DNA from: an uncultured Spirochaetaceae bacterium | GTDB taxonomy: Bacteria; Spirochaetota; Spirochaetia; Treponematales; Treponemataceae | DNA: 41,570 nucleotides | NCBI GenBank assembly: GCA_902772975.1 | Contig: CACYCX010000215.1 | Coordinates: 1 to 41,570, forward strand | Direction: 5' to 3' | In this document: positions 21,965-33,900 of the stretch, piece by piece | Position numbering within the stretch: position 1 is the first letter of the stretch | Layout: each line of letters opens with the position of its first letter | Made by a program: the position numbers and the translations under genes | The notes under the pieces: model-generated | Told to the model about the DNA's origin: nothing | Databases searched by the model: none | The model's input: the letters and a program-made list of their open reading frames with translations, nothing else

Positions 21965-24900
21965 TTATTTCATCTGGGCGGTTTCAAGATGACCGCGTGT
22001 TCCTATTCGCGTTGCATAAGACATGACAGGGTTAGTCGTACTGTTTCCGTAGACCGTACTTGTATTTGATTTATCAAGTCCGACCAGGTTTGTATAACTT
22101 ACATCTGTTCCTGACCACGCCTTTGCTTTTCCTGTAGACGCATCCTTCCACAAGCCGATGTTTACATAGCTGTAAGAATAATTGTCAGCATATGTGCTTG
22201 TAGTCGGTAATATTGCACATTCCCACTTACCTGTTACCGCCTCTGAGCTGTCTGCACCTGCCGGAATTGTAACTGCCTCCCTTACAGATTTTGATTCAGA
22301 AGCAGAAATAATTCCAGGCAAATATGCCATCTTTGGCTTGAGTACGGAACTCATGTAATATCCGATATACGGAACTACATAATTTCCATCTTCAGAAACT
22401 GCCGTATCAATGCGGAGGTTTGTTCCGGTAAAGGCATAGGCATCAACAGTAACAACCTGCGGTGTAGTATCATCATAACTTGAAAGATATGCGTATACTA
22501 AGTCTGCCTTTGAGCTGTCATAAGAAGCAATGTGAATTCCGCCCTTAGGATCAACTGCAATCTGGCAGTTCTGACCGGCAGCTGATTTAAGCGCAATCGG
22601 TGAAGCCCAGTGACCATTACCTGTAGTACTGCTCATATCGTAATCAGTACATGGGTTTACTTTATAGCTGTACCACCATTTATTTGCGCTTGTATCATAC
22701 CAGGTTGCAACAACAATATCGTCTGCAACTGTGCTTCCTTTGATTACATCAATTGAAACATAATTTCCGGCTCTTGCTGCTTTTCCAGGACCGGCAATAA
22801 TACTGTAGTAGTCTCCATGCCTGTCAGGATCGAAAGAAGCTTCCTTGGAATTTGCAGTATAATAAGCGTTCAGTGTATCTTTATTAGAAACAAGATTGGT
22901 ATCCCACGAAGTATGCTCCTTAATTTCAACCGGCACATATTCTTTACGGGTTCTAGTTTTAGTAACCCACTGATTTTTTGAGGCATTCCACTCCTGTTCT
23001 GGAACCCACTGCCAATTTCCACTAATATATTGCCATTCACCGACTTCTTCAGTCCACTCTTTATATCTGTAATACTTTGTCTGATCCTGGAACTGACCGA
23101 ATGAATAACCGCGGTTATACTGACCTGTCACTTCTCCCTTCCAGTTTGTCGTTTTATAACCGTTATAATATTTGACTGTTCCATCGTCATTATAGGTATC
23201 AACAAGAGAAGTATCGATAGTCGCGGTTGAAACATCACCATACTTAAAGCGGATTTCGCTGTTCAGGTCATCGTAGTAAGCAAGGTAAACATAAGTGCTT
23301 CCGTCATGTACTGTCGTTGCAAGTGACGGAGAAGAGAACCTGTCTTCAATAAAGATGGCTCCACCGAATGTTATGCCGTTATAAATACCCTTAGGTGCAC
23401 CGATCGTATCAATTCTTGATGTATTCCTTCCGTTATAGTTGCCGTTTGTACTTAATTCACTTGGTCCCCAAAGGTTCGTCATGTAAGTCATACGGCCGGC
23501 AGCCATTTCGTTACCCGGGTTAGTATCAAGACCTACAGTAATACCGTGAGTATTTCCGTTTTCGTCAACAGTAAATCCACTTGTAATAAAGCGAGCGTAG
23601 TTTCCGACCCAAGTCTGATATGAATTCTTCTGGCCGTTTGCCATACAGTAATCTGCAGGACCTGAGTTAAAGCCAAAGCTCAGCATACCATTCTTTGGAT
23701 TAACCTTCATAATCGGTTCTGTGATGTAGCCTGAAGTCTGAGAAATACCTACATCCTTGAATTCCCACACATCAAGAACAATATCATCAGTAAGGAGATT
23801 GTTGTTGTCTCCGTTAGGCTGACGGTTGTAGTAATTCTGATATATCGATTTAACGCCGGTCGGGTTGGTTGCAAGATTTACTACGCCTGTATATGAACCG
23901 CGTGCATCGTTATCGTTAAGATTATTGAGAGCTTTCATTCCCTGTATAGAGAAATTCCTTTCGCCGGATGTCCAGGTCTCAACAAGATAAGCAGGATATT
24001 CAACGCTATCCTTGTCAGCACTAAGGTTAAAGCCTACAAGCGTTATAGATTCATTATTCCTGATCGGATAATGTCCCTGTGATGTTCGGGAATATACGCT
24101 CGGGTTATTACCCTTAAGGTCAGAAAGCGTTGTAGTAATGCCTGTGATATACGGCACAATATCCATCTTGTAGTAAGTTGTAAGGGCTTCACGCTTGTAA
24201 ACCATTGCCCTGTCTGAAACATCACTGTCTGAAGCCGCCTGAACAGATGCAACTGTGTTCTGGCAGGAAGCATCGATATAGTAATTTTTCTCTGCATTAG
24301 CTTCAGCTTTTACCTTTCCCCAGATAAAGGCTTTTGTCTGCTTTTCGCTTTCGCTATCGCCTGAAGTAAGCTCTGATTCAAGTCCGCCTGTAACTTCAGC
24401 ATTAGTACCACGGGCATCCTTTACTTTAATCTCAAAGGCTTTGTCGATATCCGTGTAATTTGCACCTCTGTTTGCAGTATTAATCTGTAATGTCCATTTT
24501 ACAAGATGTCCGTCAGCGTTTGCGTACAAATCCTTTGCAGTAAAGACATAATCACTTGAACTTGCTGCCTGCTGCCACTTACCGTCCTCGTATGTACCGA
24601 CTTCAGTAAAGTCACTGAGTCCAGTCTGACGTTCAAATCTGGCGTAAATTGATTTAAGTCTGTGGGCATCGTAAGCATAACCTTCAAGCTTGATTTGTCC
24701 TGAAACCTTAGGATCATCACCAAGACTGACTGTAAAATTTGAACCGTCAGTTTTGGTGAATTTAACAGTGCAGTCTTTAATCTTTTGCGTCAAATCGTTT
24801 TCAAGCTCGATGTGGCCAAGAAGCTTTTCGTTGTCTTCATCATATACAACGCTTGAATCAGTATAGCTGTTCCAGTAGAACGGCATAATCCATGCTTCAG

Positions 24901-27900
24901 GCTTTTCGTTATCGTTGTACTGGTTGTTCAACGCAATCTGCATCTGGCAGTTAAGGCTGTCTTCATAAGGAGTAAGTCCTTCCGTACTGTCCCAGATTGT
25001 AATGTCAAACCAGCTTGGTTCGTTCGTGCTGCTGTTTCCGAGAGGCTTTAATATTGTCTCACCGTCAAATGTAATGATGCCGTCTTTATGACCATTGACC
25101 CAGGTGAGCGTTGTTTCTTCATCGGTTACAGTTGGATAATCATCATTTTCAACATGACCCGATACATTGCTGCCTGAATCATCTGTAAGATACAGCCTGC
25201 TTGTTTTAGAACCTTCACTCTTGAATTCAGTTCCGTCGTTCTTGAAAATCTTGTAACCGTAGAAAAGCTCACCGTTTCCACCGACAAGCTCAGGAATAAC
25301 CTTAACCGTTCCGGTAACCTTCATGAACGCATTTCCGTTCTTGGTAGAGTCAGCTGAGTATCCCTTGTTGTTTAATGTAACAATAAGCTTTTCCGTTACG
25401 GTGCTTGATTTGTCTGCATAAACGCCGTCTACCTGAGGCTTGATGCGCGAAGCATATTTACTCTTTGTCTCGCTTGCATAATGAGAATCAGTCGGTAAAT
25501 AACCTGTTCCGCTTCCGCTGTAATCTGACCATACAGTAACGCTTGCAAGACGCGGTGCATTATTCTGAACTATACATTCAAGCTTTTCTTCCCTATAGTT
25601 GCCTGCTTTATCGAAAGCAATATAGTGAAGCGTTACAGGTCCGTCAGAAAGATTCTTTGAACAGATGTTTGCTTCCCAAGTCCATGTAGTTCCGGACTTA
25701 GAAACATTTTCAATCATGCGGTCGCCGTCATCACCCTTTGGCTCAAGGTAATATCCGTCCGGCTGAAGTTCTCCCTTATCGCCTTCTGCCTTATCATTGT
25801 TTACAACAAGGCCATACGCAAACTTTGCTTCAGTCCATTGCAGCTCTACATCATCAAAGAGCGTTACAACATAATTATCTTCTTTTTCTTCTATGTCTTC
25901 TATAAGGTAGAATGACTTTCCGATTTCTACAAATCCGCCCTTGTGAATATTCCTGTCATACTCAGCCTTTGGAACAGAAATTTTCTTAAGGTTATCTTCA
26001 TCACGGCCTACTGTTACAGTCTTCCAGTAAATTCCGTAATCACCAGGAGTTTCTGATATCGGGATAATATTTTCATCGCTTGTAGAGGTACTGCTTGTCC
26101 TCCTTACCCGCATAGGATCAAAAAGCACTGTCTTTGATTCACCGTCAAGCTTACGCGTTCCAGTAAAGAAGAATACAAGATGACTGAAGCCGCTTTCTTT
26201 TTCGCCGTCTTCCCGTACCTGCGTTCCGAATGTGTAGAAGTTATTTGTCTGCTTAATAGTGCTTGAGATATTAAAATCCTTTCCGCTTGTAACTATCGCA
26301 GGCTTTTTGTTATCAAAATTTACTGTGACAGTCTGAGAATTCGGGTGAGGCGTACTTGCATAATCTTCAACTTCGACCTTGAATGATCTTACACCGCACC
26401 TTCCGTCTCCGTCGGTTTTAAGGTCATATTTAAATTCAATCTTGGTTCCAGAGTCTTCGCCTGTTCCGATTTTCTTTGCAACAGTTGAATTAACAACAGC
26501 ACCGTCTTTTATGATATCTTCCTTATCAATTATAAGAGTCTTGATTTTATCGCTGTCTTCAACTGTTCCCGTAAGATACCATTTACCGCGAACCCAGTTT
26601 GATTCTTCGCTGTCTTCGTATGCTCTGCTTCCTGTAACAGGAGAATTTACATCTGCGTCATCAGACTGAACAAGATAGAATCTTCCGAACTTAGGAATAT
26701 CAGAGTCAAAGCATTCGATAACCTGCTGGTAAACGCTTGCCTTTCCTGTATTGTCTTCTGCATATACGCGCATTGCAACTGCATTTACAGAATCTTCAGT
26801 TATCGGATCAAACTCACCGTTATTGTTTATCCTGAGTTTCCATGCCGAGCCTGAACCTGTAATTTCTGCCTTGATTGCATAAGTACTGAAATCCGTGATG
26901 CCTTCGATTGAGGTTATGCCTTCTGCCGCTGCATCATGGCTGTTCATGTTGCAAACCGTGTATCCGTTGTCAATCCAGAACTGCACATCCATTGCATTTG
27001 GACTGAATGCAGTAATTTCTGAATCAGCTGTAATTACATTTTTGCCTTCGTCATTTAAAGTTGTCGTGTAATCGAGAACAGCCTTTCTGATTGCTTCCGG
27101 TTCAGATTTGTGAATTTCTTCTGAAATTATCTGGAGCCATACAAAGTCAACCGTACCGTTCGGATCCGAGCAGTTACCGCGAAGATCAATTGTGCTTCCT
27201 AAGGTAAGTCCGTTCTTTTCAGGATAGTAGAAGCCCGCTTCCGGTCTGTCGCCCTGAGGATCAAGCATAATTGTATGACAGACTTCGCTCTTGTTTCCGG
27301 CCTTGTCTTCTGCTTTAATCCATACATAGAGCTTTACGATAGAGCTGAACTTGTTGTCGATATCGCCTTCGCCGACATTTGTGTTTGCCGTTCTCCTTGC
27401 GATTCCATAATCAATAAGGTATTCGTTAAGACGCTTGGCACCAGTAGTTGCACGGTCTTCGTCCGTATCGCCGTCAAAATAAACAAACCAGAACGAAGCC
27501 GGATCCCGGAATTCGCTGTAAGACGGACGCACCGCAATCTTTCCGTCTTTTCCATACTGGAACGCAGTCTTTGCATCCTTATCGTTTTTCCATTCAGCGA
27601 TTTCCGTCTCTGTGTCATCAGGTGACACTGTATCACTAGGCGATACGGCGAACCACATCTTGTATGCTGTATCGATGCCGCCGTATACAGTTACATCGCC
27701 CGAAACCGACTTTAAGCTTGAAGGGCTCTGCGGCGTTATTATCGGCCTTGTGTTGTCGATTGTCATATTGAGGGAACGCCTTGTTGTATTATTTGCGCTG
27801 TCAGTAACGGCTGCAGTCACCGTAAGCGTTCCGTCCCAGATTTTTCCGTCAGCATCTGTCCATGTATCTTCATCAGTCGGAATTTCTGCAACAAAGAACG

Positions 27901-30900
27901 CCGCTTTGTTGTAATTAAATTTTCCTTCCGAATCGGCGGTCATCTCTGTTTTATCTTCATTATAAGGCTTGACCTTTGAAGAAGGAATTACAACTTCAAA
28001 ATCATCTACCTTTGCCACAACCTCCGGCTTTGAAATTCCGTTTGCGTCTTCTGCAACAAATCTTGCAAAAACCTTCTTTGTACGTCCGCCAAGATTGTAT
28101 GTCTTTGACTTGTAATCAATCCATTCCTTTTTAGCATCTGGTTCTTCCGCTGAAGAATAATTGATTGGCTTATCGTCAACACTGATTTCAAATCCGTTTT
28201 CGTCGCCGCCGTCGTATCCGAATACAAGATGCGGATTTTCAGTATCAAGACAAATCTTCATCTTAGTATCAGAGCCGTCTGATGCCACATACGAATTCTT
28301 TCCGTCAGAAAGGCGGACAGTCATAACTCCTTCGTCTGCATCGCTTGCATGATAGAAGGCTGTTCCATTGCTATCTGTTATATGGAAGTAAACAATCTGT
28401 TCACCCTGCTTTGTCAAATCAATATTCCATGTAGAACCATCGAGCTTAACGACCTTTGCGTCTGAACTTGCCCAGTCCGCCTTTTTAGGCATCGTGTTAA
28501 TCTTATCGCCACTCTTGATAATGTACTTCATGGCGATTTCCGTATTGCCGGAATCATCATCAATAATCGTTCCCGAAATACGCTCGTTGCTGATAAGCCA
28601 TACATAGCCGTCATCATTTGTTTTTGTAAAGTCCATATTCGAGAACTTGACTACTGGGCGGTCAGTATTCTGATCAACTTCAACCTTTACAATATTTGAG
28701 TAACCTTGATTTCCTGCGCGGTCCGTTGCTTCAACGCAAAGATAAACATTCTTTTCGTTTTCTGGAGAAAGCTCCTTTGTATTAACGGTGAATGACCATG
28801 TTGTATTCTGCTGCTTATGTGTAAACGGAACCCACTTAGACGCTGCATCAGATGCATTTTCACTAACATTGCCTGAAACAGAATCTGTATCCGGCTTTGT
28901 TTCTTTTAGCGCGGCGTTCTTTGTATAGTAAAGCGTAAGCAATGGTTTATCAGCCGAATCTTCCATCAAGCCGTTTTTGTCGCTTGCACTTCCGTTAAGC
29001 GTAATTGTTCCGTTAACCTGAATTCCATCGCGCCCCTTATCAGCATCATCAGGCTCCTGAAGCTTTACAGTCGGCGGTAAAATATCAACGGCAACAGTTG
29101 CCACAGTTTCGCTTGCCTTGTTTCCAGAGCCGGCTTCATCGTAAGCAATTGCATTTACAAAAACATTTCCTGTTGCATCCTTGAACAATGCACCATCAAG
29201 AGTTGCAGTCCATTTTTTGTTCCGCTTCTTTTCTATGTCTGAGGCAGTTGAATCTTCCGGTTCAATGACCGGCGTAATTTTTGTCTCAACACCATTAACA
29301 GTTACTGAAAGTCCAAGGCTCTTTACTCCTGAATCTGCATCCTTTACAGTTCCTTCAAGACTGATTGTTCCCTTGCCGTTTGAGTAATGAGTTATATCAC
29401 TGTCCTTACCCCAGATAACAGGCGGCGTCTGGTCAATATTTATTTCAAGATATTTCTTTGTCGCGTTTTTAATCTCGGTTTCAGTTTCAGGCTCCTTGCC
29501 ATTCGTTGTTGCTATGAAAGAATCCAATGCTGTGTTTCCGACATTATCTTCTGCAACAAATACAAGATAATTCTTTCCGATATCAAAGCCCGAAATTGAC
29601 GCCTTATATGTTGTAAGATATTCGCCGTAATACTTTCCGGATGCCGCATGTAATGTTCCAGCCGTCGGGAGCTTTCCGTGCAAATCCTTATTATCGCTTG
29701 AAGCAGTAAAGAATACGCGGCGTGTTGCAGCCTTGATTTCTGCCTCTGTTGAAAGTGATAACGGAGCAAATGAACCTTCGTAATCTTCAAGCTTGAGCAG
29801 ATTTTCAATCTGGGCATCTGTCGGAGGCGTAGACTGGAATACCTTATAGTAAATCATTTTTACGCCGCTTCCAGAATCCGTGATGTTTCCGCGCATCTGA
29901 ATTGTCAGTCCGTTTCCGTATGAACCGATTGAGAATTTCTTTCCTACATCTTCATCAAGCTTGCCGTCCCAAACTGGAGTTGTCGAGCTCTTTGAAATGT
30001 ATTCGCTATTATCATCAGTTCCGAACCTGAAGAACACATCCTTATCTGCTTCATCAAATGCATGAAGCGGAACCGGAACTTCGTTATCGAATATGATTGT
30101 AAGCTCTTCTTTTGCAAGATTACCTGCAACATCGGTTACAATAATTTCAGCAACTGCGCCTTTATCACCGGCTGAATTATTCGTCCAGCCCTTCATATTG
30201 ATGTCTTCAAAACTCCATTCAGAAACTGTTTTTTTATTTTTAGGTTCAAGGAATTTTCCTGAATCAGTTGCGCTTGTTATCTTTATCGATACAGCTTCAG
30301 CTCCATTGTTATCTATTGAGACACCTGAAATCGTAAAATTCTTGTCAGAGTTCTTTACATAGTAAAGAATCTTTGTCGCTTCTCCTACCTTTATTTTCTT
30401 TTCGTATGAGTCACTTATTTTTATGTTCTGAATTTTTGGTGGTACAGTATCCAGAACAATCGTAAATACTGACGCTTCGCTTTGAGTGAGTGTGCCGTTC
30501 TTGCCAAATACCTTTAACTTGCCGCCTTCACTCGGAGTAAACTCGGCGCGCCAGTACTTAACCTGCGGCTTGTCCGCTGCTTCCAATTTATCGAATGTAA
30601 CCCAGCCTGTAAGTGCTTCTATCTGTTCGCCTGTAACATCTGCATCGGCAATCTCATTGTTTTCTGCATCAACACAACGAGACTTTGTATAAGTTACTGA
30701 AGGCGCGCCTTCTCCTGTAAGCTCAGCATCTCCAAGCGTAAACTTAAGTGTCTCGCCTACACCGCTCTGCTCATCAGAATATTCACCGTAAATGATAAGC
30801 GGCTTGGAACCGTTTACATAAATTGTTCCGCCCGACTGGTGGAAATTTCCTTCTCCAATCTTATAGAAGAGAGATTCAAGCTTTGCGTCAGTCGTATCAA

Positions 30901-33900
30901 CATTGATGATGATTTCCTGAGCTGTGCTTACATTGCCTGCCTTATCGCTTGCAATTATCGTAAGCTTGTTGCTTCCGTTTTCAAAGCCCGCAACATTTGC
31001 CGTAAATTTCCAGTAACCTTCTATAACGTTACCGTCAGCATCCTTAACCTTCTGGGCACTCACAGTTCCATCGTCGCTGGTTTTTGTCTCATCAGTTTCA
31101 CCTGCCGGAAGCACGGCATATGAAATTGTAGAAATGCCGCTTGTTTCTTCCTTAAAGTAGCCTGTAATAGAAAGCGAAGTATCCTTGAACCAGGTTGCAG
31201 AAGTATTTTCCCTTCCCTTTACAAGGAACTTAAATTCATTCGTACCGACAGTTTTGTTAATCCATTCCGGCGGCGTTGAGTCAACGATGTAACTAATTGC
31301 CGCTGCCGATGTCTGGCTCCATCTGTCAGTTGCCGTATAAGTTAGAGTTCCGGTTGTGCCTTCTGTAGAATCAATAGAGACATTGTCGCTGAACGCCCAC
31401 TTCTTTGATTCGTCAGATTCGCCGCTCTTTGGCAATACAGCAGGAGAAGCAATCGTAAGGCCAGTTTCTGTTTCTGTGTCACCAACTTTGTTTACGCCCG
31501 TAACCTTAACTGGTGTAGAAGCGTTTGCGGCTTTAGCGGTTCCAGAAATTGTTGTCGAAGCCGTTCCAGCCTTAACATAAATCGGGCCGCTCTGGTCAAG
31601 CTGGATTGACGGAACGCCGGCGCTTACTGCAATGTATGTCCTGTATTCAGACTTATTGAATTTCTTGTAAGACTCATCATTTTTGTCGTATTCCGTATCC
31701 TGAACTTCAATTAATATCTCGTACTTTCCTTCTTCAGACGGAAGCTGGTAATTGAGTGAATATGTAGTTGAATTGACACTAATTGAACCTGCCGATTCTG
31801 TATATGAATCAGGATATGTTCCGTCATCACTTTCCTTTTTGTATTTTATCTTTACAGAATAAATTCCGTCATCATCCTCGATTGTTCCAAGAAGCTTGTT
31901 ATTGCTTGTTGTTCCAAAGAGGTTTGTGTTTTCCTTTATCGCATCATCTTTTCCGATAAGCGTAAAGTTTGTCGGAGTAAGTACCGGGCGGTCTGTTTCC
32001 TGATAAACAATATCCTGAATGTTTCCGCCAATGTCATATGTGTAATTTATTTCTGTTCCTTCATTCCAGTAAGAAGCAGTTCCGCCGCTTTCGCTTCCAT
32101 CAGAGTCGTAAATAAATTTATTTCCAACCATGTCTGTTGCAATTACAACGCACTTGATTCTTACCTTGCCGTCGTTTCCGTCACCAAAGAGCGCCTTGCT
32201 TATTGAAGTTGTCGGAAGCGATTCAGTCGGAGTATTTACCGGACCAAGCGACGTTTCAAGCAGCTGAATCCATTTACCCGATTCCTCATCATAGCGGCAT
32301 ACAAGATATGTAACGTCCTTAAGCTCATTATTATCTGTTGCAGTTCCCTTACCGTCAGGACTTCCGTTTATGTAATGAGCTGTAATACCGCCCTCTGTCT
32401 TTGAGACAACAGGCGTGATAGAGAAATTCCTGAGCTTCGGCGGTTCGTTATCAATATAGAACGAAATTGATTTTTCAGCGTATGCACCGTTCTTATCGAA
32501 TGCAATTAAAGTAAACTTATACTTGTACTTTCCAGTAGCCGAAGGAACAAACGAAGCGCCTGATTTCTTCTTTAATGTGAGTGAGAATGTACGCGTATAG
32601 TCTGTAAGCTCGCCCCATTCAAGTGAAGACCAATCAGGTTCCAGTCCCGTAATCTTTTCGTTCGTAGATGCATTTGTAATTTCGATTGACGGCTTGAATG
32701 GCTTTTTTGTATCATCGATGTCATTGTCATCAGCCTTATCCGTGCCATCGTATTTGATTTCGCCTTCAACCTTAATTATTTCAGCATCAGCATCTGCGCC
32801 TGAATAATATTTATCCTCGTCCGTAGTAAATTTAATTTCAGGAGGATTACTCATCGACTTCAAGCGGAAGCCGTAACCGTCACTGCTTATCGGAACAAGC
32901 GGGTTACCGTTCAAATCTTCACCGGTTGCTACAATGCGGTAACACTGACCTGTTTCAAAATCATTTGAGTGGTCAAATGTGATTGTCTTTGTCTGAGTCT
33001 TTTCGTTTGAACCGCCAAAGTTACCCTTTGCAATAAGAACTTCTGCTGAACCGTCAATGACATTTCCAGTATTATCGACTCTGTATTTTAAGATTTCGAT
33101 TGTTTCAGGAACAATTTCACTCTGATCATTTCCGCACATTGCATAGAACGGAATGCCAGTATTCGTTGTGTAGTAATTGCGGTAACCGTCATTTTCAGCC
33201 TGCGTATTATTTGCTTTTCCATACGCATAACCGCTGATTTCCCACTTAGGGCTGTTATTAGGATTGATTTTAAAACAGATGGAACTTGTAGTAACATCAC
33301 CGCTTGCACATGTCCAGCCGCTTGTTTCAAGAAGCGTATTAATTTCTTCACGCTGGGCATCAGTATAAGTTCCAGTTCCGTTATTTAAAGAATAAAGAGT
33401 AGGAGCGCCAAGACTGTACTTTTCGCCCATAAGCTTTTTGTAAAAGTCAGTTGTCCTTAAATAAATTCTTTCTGATTTATTTCCTTCGCCTGTACCGCCG
33501 TCACCCGGATGCTTATAAGTTTTTGCATTATCAGTCAATTCAAGAAGACAATAGAATTTTTTGTCCTTCCAATTAGCACTGTCGTCAACATCGCTTCCAT
33601 AAAGCTTTACATATGCATTTCTGAGCGCAAGCTTTTCAGGAGTATTTGCTTCTTCAGCAGTGTAATATTCTGCAACGACTAAAGGATTGTCAGCTGAAAT
33701 CTGAGAGAAATCATTTATGAAAATTTCTTCCTCTCCCGACAAATCCGAACCACTAAATTCCGCGTATTTTAAAACTGCCTTTGAAATTGTATGGGCATCA
33801 TATTTATCACCAGTAAGCTGGAAGCGCCGTCCGTAGCTTGATGGGCCTGCATCATTTCCGCTTGTGTACGGCTTACTCAAAATCAGAACAGGCGCCGTGT

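Noticed and set aside
21872-22026. C-terminal half of the acetyltransferase frame as real coding sequence
   Set aside because: It has no GNAT resemblance and runs through an intrinsic terminator into the opposite gene.
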